Source of the DNA: Dasyornis broadbenti
Lineage: Eukaryota > Chordata > Aves > Passeriformes > Dasyornithidae
Assembly (NCBI GenBank): GCA_013397935.1
Contig: VZRN01001184.1
Coordinates: 299,317-363,316, forward strand
Reading direction: 5' to 3'
DNA: 64,000 nucleotides
The notes beneath the pieces are model-generated. The model searched no databases and was not told the origin of the DNA. It saw nothing but the letters and a program-made list of their open reading frames with translations. This document shows positions 37,653 to 50,492 of the stretch, one piece after another (the stretch's first letter is position 1; each line of letters starts with the position of its first letter). The position numbers were made by a program, and so were the translations under genes.

Positions 37653-38967
37653 TAGAAAGAAACAAACAAAAAGCAGGTGGGAGGTCTTCATTAAAGAAAG
37701 CCACTGCAATTAATTAATGATCAAAAAGGGTAGTGCTGCCAGCCAAGTTTTTAACATGTAATTTTCTAGTATGTGAATACACTTTAAGATCCTTCCTTTG
37801 TGAACCAGAAATTGAGTGCTTAGTAGTGACATGCATCATCCTCCCAGACAATAAGCAGCATGTGGTTTCACAAGCCGGGGTCACACCAGCTTGTAGTAAC
37901 TGGATGTCAATTATTTTCCTTGGAAACAATGACTACCAGCAACATTAAACTCCCAGGCTTTTGTGAGAACATAGAATGCTACCTTGTGAAGATGTCAGTG
38001 ATACTGCCTATTGCTACTGCAGATAATGGGTCTGTCTCATGCAATAGGAACAATTCTTCTTTTCATCTGCTGCATGCTTAACCTTCTCGGTTTGATCGAC
38101 GATGTTGTGTGGGTGTAGGTGCCAGGATGAGTGAATCATTCCCAATTAATTGTGGTATCATCAGCAGCAAGGTTGTTGGCTTAAAGTATTGGTTAGTGCT
38201 TGGTACTGAGAGGAATTTCATTGCATAGGTGGGACCACAGGACTCAAATTTGACTCAACTAAGCCTGAGATTTATTGCCATTTCTAAAAGATCTAAGATA
38301 TGGAGATATTATTTATGAGGTGAATCCAGTGGAGGAAAAAAAAATGCTTTAGAGTCAGTTTCAAATGTTTTTCTATATAGTTCTATTATCTCTTTATTCT
38401 AAAGGGTATTTTAGCTGCCCAGCCCTAATTTTTCAAAAGCTTATGTTTATGAGGAAGCTGAAATGTCTCTATTTCCTCCCTCAATTATTTCCACCATCAA
38501 AGATATTTTCTGCACTCATCATTCTAGTTAATGAAACTTCTGGTGACTAAAATATTGAGAGGAGGGTCCTTAGATAATCTGGACCTTAAGTAATCTGTGT
38601 TCCCTTCTAATTTCAAATTTAAAATTATACCAATATTGACATGTCAGTGGGAAGTAAGCATCTAAACAGCCTCTGAAAATTTCTTAGCTTCTTATCTCTA
38701 CTTTGGATATAAAACTGCTACATATTGGTAATGTATTTCCCAGCATTTTTTTTTTTGTACTCAGACAGTAAAATCTTTAGAATAATCTTTGTTTCTTCCC
38801 ATCTTTACATACAGGCGAAGACAATCTCCCATCTCACCTAGGGTAATGCAACAAATATCAAGAAGAAAGGGAACAAAAATGGGAAATCATGCAGGGCAGG
38901 TTCGGTCTGCAAGTTTTTTGATTTTTATCCAAACCCACTATAATCACAAGAGTTACAGTAATATATT

Positions 38968-38986
38968 AAAAAAAAAAAAAAAAAAA
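38968..38986. repeat. Poly-A tract (19 A)
   Basis: Uninterrupted A run followed by GAGAGAGAAG. It accounts for the lysine run in the open frame crossing it (38789-39178), which I do not take for a gene. Confidence 0.88.
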
Positions 38987-39595
38987 GAGAGAGAAGATAA
39001 TCCAGTTGATAAATTCAAGACTGAGACTTTCATGTATTTTTCAGAGGCATTTTCAGAACAAACCCAACAAACTGAAACTTGTCTTGGAAAAGACAAGTGG
39101 CAAACAGATGTTAAATATTACTTAAGAGTTTCTGCACTCACTGAACCACAACATAATTTGATTTTGTTGCTCTTTTGATAAGAGCAGGATTTCTGGAGCA
39201 TGCTTGTGTTCAATAGACAAACATCTCTGTTTCCTTTTCTATTAGTGAAAGTAACCTCCAGGGAATAAAACTTTTCCAGTGATAATTAGGTTTGTTTTCA
39301 ATAAACTTTTGTGCTATATATAAGCTTATAGATAATTGTTCTTTTATATTTGTGGTCAGTTTTTAGTAGGTTGTGCCTGTGTTTTCTCTCACTCCTTTCA
39401 GAGCTGTTAAACTGAGGAATAAATACTGGGAATATTTTTCTTTTGTAAATCCATTAATATTCCTCACCACCTATCTTCCTATGTTAATGTAATTTTCAGT
39501 TGGCAATCCCAACATCTCCTAATCACTTTCTATTGCCTGGAATTTACATATTTTTGCAGCTGAACTGCTTTGCTTCAGGTGACTATAAATGTCGT

Positions 39596-39598
<3 letters not shown>

Positions 39599-39633
<35 letters not shown>

Positions 39634-39660
39634 TCCGCGGGGGTTTTTTTTTTTATTTTN
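39599..39660. other. Poly-T tract with suspected assembly error and an ambiguous base
   Basis: Twenty-eight T (39599-39626) are followed by A7, TCCGCGGGGG, T12, ATTTT and one N at 39660. The abrupt homopolymer blocks around CCGCGG in an AT-rich, CpG-poor setting look like a read-end or consensus artefact, not real sequence. Confidence 0.75.
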
Positions 39661-39743
39661 AAGTCCAGTGAGTTATTATATTATATGCTTTCTTCTTTCC
39701 TTTAAGCAGCATTTGTGATGCCTGGAGAAATGTAGACAACATC

Positions 39744-39761
39744 TTTTTTTTTTTTTTTTTT
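39744..39761. repeat. Poly-T tract (18 T)
   Basis: Uninterrupted T run ending in CCTACAG. Confidence 0.88.
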
Positions 39762-40302
39762 CCTACAGAGCAGGCAGACTACCTATAGTACCAAGAGAAC
39801 ACAGATTTCTTTAATTTCTAATCAATGTTTTTTACACTTGGGAGAAAAGTTTCCATTCTGTTGCAGGCTGTAGCTAGACAGACATTCTGCAAATATTTCC
39901 ATCATCACAATATGATCATGGTGACATTTTCATAGTGAGCAAAAAGAATGAATTATGTTCATTGTCTTTGCATCAATGGACTGTGATTTGCTGTGGTTTG
40001 GATACAATGTCAGAAACACGTGTAACTTTTACAAGCCTGTGAGTGAGTATTTGTGAAAAAGGAAACTAGATTCGGGTGCCTTAGCTGGTCTGTGTGTGCA
40101 TCAGTTAATCATGGAAGGATGCTCAGGCAACATGAATGAGCAGCAACATGAATAAGAGGATAAGGGAAATGGTGGGGAAAACCCTTCTTATTTCCTATCA
40201 ATAGTTCAGTCCCAGGAAGAGATCAGAATTTAGGGAATGATCCCAAAACTGCTGTCTGGACATAGTGTTGGATCGTATTAAATATTTACTTAAAAGTAAC
40301 TT

Positions 40303-40321
40303 TAAATAAATAAATAAATAA
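40303..40321. repeat. (AAAT)n microsatellite
   Basis: About four and a half AAAT/TAAA units. A similar short run occurs at about 51268-51284. Confidence 0.85.
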
Positions 40322-42169
40322 GTTTGTGGAAATTATATTTGAACCCATTAAATAAATTTTATCTCACTAAATATATAATTTAGTTTTATTATAATCTCTA
40401 CATTATTGCCACTCTACATCTCTACACTACTTCTTTAAGAAGAAAAAGGGGATTTCAGCACTCGGCTTTACATGCTTCTGAAGTTAGCTGTAAAAGAGAT
40501 AGAAAGAAAAGTTGTCTTCTTGCTTCCACCATAATCTATAACACAGTTTTTCAGTCTAGGACAACCTTCCCTTGAACTGTAGGCAAAATCTCAAGTTATG
40601 TTTATTTGCCTAATCCAGTAGACCTAAACTTCTTCTTACAACTTGCAAAATCAAATATTTTTTCCATGTAGATCCCAACGTTTAAAACTCCTATAAGAAG
40701 GGATGTTTTTCTCCTTCCTCTTCCCCTTTAAGGAACATTGAATAGGCTTACAGGTAAAAGTAATTTTATTTTACAAGCTGACACTTTTTTATTCCATGTT
40801 AGTTCTAATGATGTCTTGCAAACGTGAGAAGATTGATTTTGTCATTATATATGTTATATTTATAAATTGTAATTTATTTTAAACTTTTTGCATGCCTGAT
40901 ATCATTACTAGAATCCTTAGGTAAAAATACACATTTCTTAAACTCTCTCTCAAATTCTAAGGGATGTTTTGCATTTTTTAATGTATTCAAACAGTACAGA
41001 AAACAAAATAACTTGAAAAGTTTACTGTTGTCTTCCATATTCATAGCAAGCAATTTTCAAACTACTTCAAAAGTGTAAATAACAAATATGAAAATGTTCT
41101 AGATTGCCAAATCACACAAGTTTCAGATACACATCTGTTCACTGAAAGAAAAACTATTTGTGAGTAAAGACAGACATTTAAGCACACACATAAACCAACT
41201 GAATAACCTATCTATTTTGCACTCATGACTGTGTAGTCAAAACATGGAAGATGTTCCTATTCAAATTCTTCTCTAAATGTTTCAGTACTTCACTACTTAA
41301 GACTTAAAATATCAGGGTTTTTTTTCCTAAGCATAAATAAACAATAATAACATAGTAGTAACAGATGCTAACCTTCAAACTACTCAAAAAGATTGTTAGA
41401 GGATACAGTGAAATGGCTAACACATTAAGATAAATGACAAAAAGAAGAAAAATGTTTTTCCATGTTCCTATAACATTGAGGCCTTCTGTTTCTTTTTCTT
41501 TCCTTCACAATTGCTTTCCTGTGAGAATATAAAAATTCCCTTCTCAAGGGTATATGACATGTTAGTTTAAAGAACCCTAAGTAATTCTAGGTCAGGAAAG
41601 AAGACTATTATCTACTTTATGACAGTAGCTGATAGCATTCCTCCAGCAAGAAATATAAAACATACAGTAATGCTTTCCCATCTTCCAGCACAAGCTTCTC
41701 AAGATATGGATATTATCTTTTTTTGTTTAAAATTTTAAACAGTTTCTACTTCATTACCATGTTTAATTGCTTTTGGTATCTATTTATAATTTGACATTAA
41801 GTACTTCCTTCAACTACAAGTCTCTTCCACAGTCTGACTGCAGTGTGGAACAACTACTTGTTTTTGTTTTAAAGTTTTACATAATGATTGCATTAATTTT
41901 AGTGCTTTCATGATCACAAATATTACATAATCACCCTGTTTCTGCACACCTCCTGTGTAGTTGTTTTCTCTGCACTGTTTCTTTTAAGAGTTGAAGTTTA
42001 TTTTTCTTTGAAAAATAGAAAAATGAAAATGCAACTCATGAAAAATGCAACTGTTTATAACTTTTGAGTGACGGGGTCTAAGTTCTCACTACTCAACAGT
42101 CAAGACACAACATAGATTTATGCAGTTGTGTAATGATGCACAGTGTTTAATTCTCTGTTCTTTTTGAAT

Positions 42170-42660
42170 AATTCCTTCATTTTTGGGGTTAACACTGTTC
42201 ACAATGACTCTCACATCTCTTTCCTATTTAAAGTAGGTAGCTTAGAACATTTCACCCAGTGCATATGTTTAGTACTATTTTTCATCGTGTGTGTTAATTT
42301 GAATTTATCATTCCTGAGTATCATCTACCGCTTTATCACTTAATCTCTTGATACCATGATAGTCTCTGCAGGTCTTTAGAGCCAGCTGTTTCTATTGTCC
42401 TCAGTAATTTTGAATCACCAGGAAACTTTGACATCTCACTAATTACCCCCTCTTACATATTCTTTTTCAATATGGTGAACAGCAAAGGTCCAGGCAAAAA
42501 TCCCTGTGAGATGTGTCTTAAAAGTGATCATTTATTTACTCCTTTCTTCCAAGTGCTTTATCTATTAATCCACAAGTTCTTAAGAGCTTTTACTGTGTGA
42601 TGTTGCCCAAAGTTTTCCACTATTAACATATTAAGTACTTTTAGATACCCGTATAAAATT
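42170..42660 (-). mobile_element. Ancient CR1/L3-like LINE fragment (reverse transcriptase palm)
   Basis: On the minus strand this stretch still reads as the middle of a CR1-clade reverse transcriptase. Near 42515-42470 it gives SQGFLPGPLLFTIL, matching the family's PQGSVLGPLLFxIY motif. Near 42440-42405 it gives SKFPGDSKLLR, which lines up with the catalytic SKFADDTKLFR block, so one aspartate of FADD has become glycine. It continues TIETAGSKDLQRLS and, near 42225-42185, ERDVRVIVNSV, matching the ERDLGVxV region. Stops and frameshifts lie between these islands. It is far more diverged than the other two CR1 copies and lacks their tail, so it is an older insertion of an ancestral amniote CR1/L3 lineage. 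The ends are approximate. Confidence 0.82.
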
Positions 42661-45070
42661 TATATTGTGTGAAAATTGACCCATGATGATACTATATGAC
42701 AGTGGGGAATTATTAATGTTGCTGCCTACCTGAAATATAAATATGTCCAAAAAACCACAGTGAGTACACATTATCTTTTCTTTGCCTATGGGGTTTGATG
42801 AAATGCTGCAGTCCTGAGTGTCTGTGTCCTTGAGAATGCTCTACCCTCTTCTTGATAGGGTAAAAGTTGAATTCTCATTATTTTTGTTGTTGCTTGTTTG
42901 TATATTTGTTCTTTTGTTCTTTCTTTTTTCTGTCCTTTACAATTTTCTGTGATCTGTAACTGACTCATTAACAGGAGCCAAAAATCCTGTTTAAAGTGCA
43001 GAATCCGGAAGGATGAAGGAATTTTTGCTCTGAATTTAGGTATTTTCATAGCAGTGCTGCTGGCAGAAGTCACATGGCATTGTCTCCACTGTCCCTTGAA
43101 TATTCAAAAATAACAAAATGTGGTCCTTGTTTTAGAGCAATCATGGTTAATCTTCTCTACAGTACACATGGTCTTATTCCTTCACACTGCATTCTGTACA
43201 TTACTTATTTCTTACTCTGTGTTTATCTGCATCCTAATTTGTGTTTAGTAAGTAAGATTCTTCCATTTCCCCAAAAGGCATTTAATTGAAGTGAAGGTGA
43301 CCAGCAGGTGGTTTGCATAAAATTTCATTAGCCTCTTAGATTGTTTTTGACACCTTTATGAAAGAATGCTTCATTACCATGCAAATGGTCATTGGCCCCG
43401 CTTCCAAGCTAATCACCATATAGCATAACATGCATATCACAATGTTATATTCTGTATGATTTATATGACTACTTCAGCTAATTTCAGAGTTATAATAGCC
43501 CACTTAAATAACTGCAGAATGGCAAGCATCTCATATAAGTCATATCCTATTATGCCATTAAGACTATCCAATACAGTTCAGACAAGAGAAGAACCAAAGA
43601 AAATGTATTTGTTTGATACTCTTATCCTTCCTGATAAAGAAAATTATGATTTCTTTCCAGCTTTGAGATGACATTAAGGCAACTCAATTAAGGCAAGACC
43701 AAGTATTAACTTCCATTTCTTTGGTTATCTCTCATGAATATGAACAATGAAGGTCCACTTTGCATACAGTTTGTAGTCCAATAATGTATAAAATTTCCAA
43801 GAATTAAAATTTAAAAGTTATTTTAAAATAAATTTAAATAAATCACTATTTTATTTAGTTTTGTATTAATTGTTTTTTTTTCATATTGCCAACTTCTTTA
43901 AATACTGCATTTTAGTCTTAATTTTTACTATAATTTCTAGCTTGTGCATTAAGCTATAGAAAATTTCAAGTCAATATCCACAGACTGGTTCTTTTCTTTT
44001 GCTGCATACGTAGTTAAGATCTTCTCATGTAATATTCTAATTTTTCTGAATACTGCTCAGAAAATAGCTTTTGAACATGGATTCAGGTAATTTCAAGTAA
44101 TATAAACTACAGATATAATAAAATACTGCAAAAGTGGTGTAATTTTTACTGAAAAACTTTCCTCTTGGGAGAATTTACTTAAAAAAAATTATTTGAAGGT
44201 AGAAACTGGAGTTTTGTTTTATTAACTGGCATCCACTTACAGCAAAGCATGGGAATGTGCATATTTTTGTGACTTTTTCTAAATAATTGAAATAGAGCTT
44301 GGACCTGCAGGTATCCACTATTGATGTTATGTTAAATGTTTCAATCCTATTTAACAAGTTCTGAAGTATTTATACCTGAAAACTGGCACTGAAGCTGCAT
44401 GTAGGCAAAGAAAGCCACAATGATATCATGATTGTTACTCTTTTGCTTTCCTTTCCAGCTGTACAGGTGTATACTTACCCAAACACATTTACCCTTCTTT
44501 GGAAAGAGGACTCTTTCGGCAGATTCGCAACTATGCACGTCCCAGCCCTGGCTTAGTGGCCCAGCAAGGTTTGAACTGAGAGTAACAGACTGTTAGCATG
44601 AAATTAATTGAAACCTTTCAGTGTTAGCAAGCCTTTAATTGATATTAAACTAGCTAGTTGGAAATGTTGCTGTCATAACAATGGTTGCTGCAACTACTGC
44701 TACTACAAACAATTTCTGACTTTAATAAGCAGTGTCACTTTTTCTGAAATTCATATACTGTTATGATAAAAATGAAATTATATGACTTATTTTGACATAT
44801 TAATTACTCAATTACTGGCATAAATCTTGCTGTAGATCATGGGAAAGAAGTCTCAAACCCAAGATTTAGGCTTCTGGATTTTTGACAGCTTAAAAAATAC
44901 ATCAAATCTCAAGACTTTTAAATTAACTTTAAATATTTATGTGTTTGAGTTCTTTATTTACTGTAACAGTGAAGACTAGTTAGACAATATGGAATAAGTG
45001 TAATTAATATAAATCTCAGGAATACAAATATGACCTGATTCATATGAACTTCATTTTCCTTACTTTGTAA

Positions 45071-45106
45071 TTTATAAACAGACACTCCTTTTATAAACAG
45101 ACACTC
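45071..45106. repeat. Two-copy tandem repeat, 19-bp unit
   Basis: TTTATAAACAGACACTC occurs at 45071 and again at 45090, with CT between the copies. Confidence 0.85.
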
Positions 45107-45570
45107 TCTTTTTTTTTACATATTTTCCCCCTGTAGAATCACAGCATTTGAATATCTGTGGTTAAAAAGGGATGGTAGTTTCAAAATTCCACAGTGTGCA
45201 TCACAAAGCTCCAGGTACTGACCTTCTTCTATTTTATTAAGAAAGAATATAATTTAAAGCATTTCTGCTGACCCAATGGGTAATACATTATATGAAGTGA
45301 TTTTTTTCTCATAAACTGATTTCAGATAATTTCTACTTCCTATACCTCATAGGCAAATCTATAAATTGCATGAAAATATAAATGGGCACTGTCAGTCTCT
45401 GAATGTCTGTTTCTCATTTTGGCATACTCAGCTTTTGAATAGTATTAAAATATGGAATAGTTCTGTGTGAGTTTTAGTGAAAGACGCTGGCATATTTCAA
45501 ATACTCTGGCATTCCACTATTGATTTCTGTTACGTGTAATAATATAATATGCAACCTATATGACAGACCA

Positions 45571-45616
45571 TGTTAAATGCATGGTATAATTTGTACAACG
45601 CGGTTGTACAATGCAT
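45571..45616. repeat. Inverted repeat with a perfect 9-bp core and interrupted outer arms
   Basis: TTGTACAAC (45591-45599) and GTTGTACAA (45603-45611) are exact reverse complements around the loop GCG. Outside them ATGCA (from about 45577) and TGCAT (45612-45616) also pair, with an 8-base bulge on the left side only. The loop and its neighbours make CGCG, two CpGs in a CpG-poor area. Confidence 0.85.
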
Positions 45617-48600
45617 GAATAAAGACCCCATGTGAAACGATGAATCTGTATCGCAAACTAACTGCAGAAGATAAAAAGCTGACTGGAGCACTTGTATAGC
45701 AATTCAAATGCCAGCTGGAAGTCTAAAATCATGCCTCTGTTGTAAGTGCCTGTAGATCCTGATGGTACAGCATGGTAGTTAACTACTAAATCAATGAGAG
45801 CAATGCTGTTCCCTCCCAGCCTGTTCCTCCAGCTTCAGTTTTCTGGCCTCAGTCTGAGCTTCAGGAAACCTGGTCACCTTAGAGAACCTATCTTACATAA
45901 CCTCTGCTTGAACACCACTGCCCAAAGCCAACACAACATACAACCCTCATCTAGTGCTTTTCTCCAAAAAAGGCTGCAGTGACATCTGTTACTGAAGCTT
46001 CTCTTTTGGCATTTCTTTGTTAGTTCTTGATAGTGAAACTCTCAGTCAGTTTAGAAACGTCATATGTTATGAATCAATACTGTGCCTGGAATCAGATGGT
46101 CAGGATAAGCACAGAAGTACAGATACAAGGTTAAATTTTATCAGTTTGCTTAATGTTTAAAAGTCCTACTTTCCACAAATATTCATTCCAACAAAATCAT
46201 GAGTTAGAACAGTAGCAGAGATAAAATGAAGGTAATGTAGAGCCACAGGGATTGGTTTCAAGACATAAATGTGTGTTTGCAGAATTTTTGAGAGCAGAAA
46301 TCAATCAGTTTCACCTTAATTGTAAGAAAAATTTAAATAATACTTATATATCTTATACCTAGCATACTCCTGATTTTGCTGCAGAAACATCATGAAGTAT
46401 AGATGATATAGAGTGTTTTTACTCAAACTTCTCAAGAACCTTGAGGAATACAGTATTCCCACAGTTAGGAGCATGGAAAAAGACAAAAAAGGTTTCATAC
46501 AAGCTTAACTAAACTGAAAAAGTCAGTCTCATCTCCCTACAAAACCAGCATAAAGCACCTCAAGAGTGTGTGTGAGAGGAGAAATCCCCCAGTACTGTAC
46601 TTCTAAATCAGAGGATTCTGATAAGAAGTTCTAGCAATATTAGTTATAAGATGACCTTAAACTTTTCCAGGATCACAGAAGCTGTACACAAACTGCAAAG
46701 TTCTAGCTAAATGTTGCAATGTAGCCTTTGATATCTTTCTCTGTCATGATTAATTTAATCTATTAATTAATTAAGCTTTTCCATATTTATAATTGAGTGG
46801 TTATGCATGGGTAATTATCACATTACTACTTAAGTACCATAAACTCCCTCACTGAAGATATTTTGTCCTTTTCTTCCCCTTTTCAAATGCACTGTGTCTA
46901 TATGTAGAATTATTCATCAAATAAAAATAGTAAGATAAATATTTATGTCCTAATGTTCCTTAATTTTAATGACATTTTCTTTTATATGTTTCAATTTCCA
47001 TTTACTGAAGGATGTTGTGTAGCCATTATTTTGTGACAAACAACACAGCAGTAGTCATGGTTGATGACCAAATCCAACTTAATCCTAAACTGTTTTAAAT
47101 TTTACAGAAAAGATTGCAACCTTAGAAGTTAGGCAAGATAACCAAATTTATAAAATGCATGATGTATCAGATTTTTTATCCCAGCATTGCCTTTATCTAT
47201 CTTGTACTTCCTAGGCTGCATTTCTCTTTTCTAGGTCGAGATTCACATTTGGTGACACGGCTGCATCAGTGTATATTCACCCTATTGCCAGGCAATTTTT
47301 CCCAACATCAATCTGCCTTCGGTGTTTGCTGTTATCCAGCTGTTTATATGGTGAACTGGGGAATTGATCCAGCTGTAAAAGAGCTCAAGCATTTTTTTCA
47401 GAGATAATTTAGGATGAATTAGTTCATCAATGCAATCCATTCTGTGGCTGTATAAACACTTGTGTCAGCACTGAGCAGGGGCTCCTGGAGCAGGAAAAGC
47501 CAGGGGAGTGAGGGTGGGCTGGTGAAGCTTACAGCACAGTTTCTGCTGAAGGATCATAGCCACAATGTCCAATACTTGCATTCAGCTGCAGCATATCTGG
47601 GATGTATAATTACCTAATTCTGATGACGGCTAGTATTCATAATTATGCTCTATTCAGACATTTTGCAAGGAGCCATTACATTAGTTTTATTTACTGAAAG
47701 CTCAAGACATACCTTTTTCTCCCAAATGAGAAACTGGTTTCTGCAAATCTCAGAGGCCCAAGAGGTACCTGCTTATCTTACATTTATTTATGAACCACCT
47801 TGTGCCCTGATCTTGCCTCTGGATCTGCTAGCTTGGGCTTCTGTGCCTATCACTTAAATCAGTAGTTCACAAAGGCCTAAAGGGCCCTGGCAGTAAATGA
47901 AGATGAGAAGAGCTTTAAGCAAGATGGAATCAGAGAAGTAAAAATACTGTCATAGCTTCAGCATTTTTTTTTTATTTTCAACCACTGAAAGTACTTTTGA
48001 ACACTTCTCTTAGAATATATTCTGTTGAAAGTAAAGATGATGATTTTAATGGCTGGTCTTTCTATTACATCCTCTGACAAAACAGCTGAATATCAATTTT
48101 AAATGCTGGATTTATGTTTCTGGAGTAAAGTTTTAGGAAATCCCTTTGTTCGTTTGTTTCTAGTTTTGGAAGAAGTGTAAATGCAGTCCCGTAGATTCAT
48201 CTTTTGCTGAGAAATGTCTAACTTGTAGTCTTTACTGCTCATTGTCCATATTGCCTACCAACAGTTCAGTTTCATTATGATGTTTTTGAGCAAAACTGAG
48301 CACCAGCTTGTCACAGTAATGCCTACTGTAAGCAATAAGAGAACTGGGCTCAGCAGTTCAGTGTCTTCCTAATGCAGTATCAAAGCAATAGGTCTAGAAA
48401 GCTGAATTAGAGCTGGTAATTGAAGCAGAACACATTTCCCATTCTCTCTACATCATTCCTGTAAATGATATCTTTTACAGGCAGTGCTCTCTGGAAGAAA
48501 AATAGTATACTGTTCTTGTGTCTGGGTTATGTATTTGTAAAACTACTCAGGCAGAAAGAGAAGTTGAGTATTTCACTATTTGTCTAGTTCTACTCCATGG

Positions 48601-50430
48601 ATACAGGGAAAAAAACCACTGAATGAAAGGTGTTATATTTCTTTCATACATAATAGTGCAGATTTCTGAGATAAGCTTCAAGAAGTGAAGGTTCAGCAGT
48701 TGTATTTGAAAATATTTGTACGTCTGGTAACGATGTATCGAAACTCCTTGTTTGTTAACCCAAATCCTTTGCACTGCAGTTCTTTAAAGAATCAGGGTGC
48801 ATGTCTTTGCTGAAAAATACTTTCCCTGAAGATATGCAGAGAGCAGTCTGAATAAATCAGCTAGAAGGACCTAGGAATATACAGACATAAAAACTGTACA
48901 TTAATTGATATTTCAATAGCTACCTCTGAAAATGTAGAGTAAGTTTTTCACATTAAGTAACGATAACAGTAAGTACATCATGCTATCTTCCAAAATCTGA
49001 ACCAAAAGAGCTAAGTGTAGAAAAGTTTTAACTTATTTGTAAAATTCAGCCATTTAGAGTCAGGAGATATCACTTTTCTAATGCATTTTATATTAGAGTC
49101 ATATTTTGTGGATGTTGAAGAAAAATTGTGGGAGACCCCAAGGTCCTCTCTTATGCTAAGCAGAGCTTTTGAGCTAACATTTATACACAGGATAATTATT
49201 AAAGGTAGAATTTTGTCTTGACACAAACATTGTGGAGCTCTCTATGGTAGATAGAACCACAATTTTATCAAATATTTTCTCAGTGTAAAAAGAAATGATG
49301 TCTAACAGGGAGTGAATGTTAACAGTCTAACTGATTACTGTCTTATCTGAATATATTACTGTCTAGATCTTAATATACCCTAATATTGGTAGAACTTCTA
49401 ACATGCACTCAAAACACTGGCTGTTGAGTCTTTGGAGTTTTCTAATCATGGAGGTCTTTAAATTGATCTTTGTTGGCAGCGGAAATTGGCTTGGGAGGGT
49501 TGAGGTGTTTCTGCCTTGTGAGCTCTGCTGTCTCTGTGGCGATACCACAGGGTCTGGTGCATTTACTCAGCATAGCAGGCTGCAGCCCAGAGCTCCCCAA
49601 GCTAACAAAAGATATTTAAACTCCAGAGCTGCAAGATGTATAAATGCACAGATGCCTGTGATTGCTGAGAGCTAATAAGCCCTGCCAAAAGGCAGATGTA
49701 TTTAGCTGAGACATAGCACTGTGCTGATCCTGCCTGCTGTTTTGGAAAATGTGTACATTCAACACCCCATTTCACTGTCCAGTTGTACCAAGTTGCTCAA
49801 AGTTCTCTAATGCAATGCTCCACCAGGCTCTGCAGCCTCACTTGTAACTGGAACACTCTTTAGAGATGTACAAGATGAAGCTTGTTTGTTGAAAGGACTG
49901 TATTCCTACTGACAGATCTTAGCATGTTCCGTGTTAAAATGGGAGTAGCTGCCTTAGAAGATGAGAGGCAAAGACTGTCTGAGAAATAAGAGATGTATTT
50001 TATGGTATTCACTCACTGAAGATTCAGGCAGCTACTGATAGGAATGGCTATGGTTAACTGCAAATTCAATTCTGTGAAAAGTTCTTTGAGTACTTCCTAA
50101 AGGGCGGACTTTGATTTTACTTAATTAAGTATCAGCAGTATAGTATGAAGGCCTCCATGTCTGAAAAAGATTGTTCCCCTTTAATACAAATACACAATAT
50201 TAAACAAGATTTGAAAACAAAATAAATGTCATTCTCTTATGTTTATTTTTTACACGATATAGACAGTCCTCATTTGTGACATGGGAGCTGTTGCCCTTGC
50301 CCTGCGTGTCTGTGTCCTAAATGGGTGTCAATGACACTATGATGATTAGCAGTCAACATTTTACAGGCATTAGCATAAGGAATTCATTATATCACCATTC
50401 AAAGACTACACTGACACCAAATGAAGTTGT

Positions 50431-50492
50431 TTATTATTACTATTATTATCATTATCATTATTGTCACTGTTATTTTCATTGTGATTATTATT
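50431..50492. repeat. (ATT/ATC)n-type imperfect trinucleotide repeat
   Basis: ATT, ATC and ACT units alternate imperfectly. They produce runs of Tyr/His codons in one frame, which I do not read as coding. Confidence 0.85.

Larger units (their letters stand above)
26284..42169. other. AT-rich non-coding DNA, no gene recognised
   Basis: No exon, RNA gene or mobile element body is recognised in this long stretch. It holds A tracts (26933-26947, 37635-37652, 38968-38986), T tracts (39599-39626, 39744-39761), an A/C-rich patch at 28417-28490, an assembly gap at 33118-33149, an (AAAT)n repeat at 40303-40321 and an imperfect TATA-rich patch near 29205-29265. A GC-richer patch sits at 29765-30060. 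Open frames such as 28626-29051, 33303-33601 and 38789-39178 match no family I know. Confidence 0.55.

Noticed and set aside
38789..39178. 129-codon plus-strand frame as a gene
   Set aside because: It crosses an A19 homopolymer whose length decides the frame, and neither side resembles a known protein.
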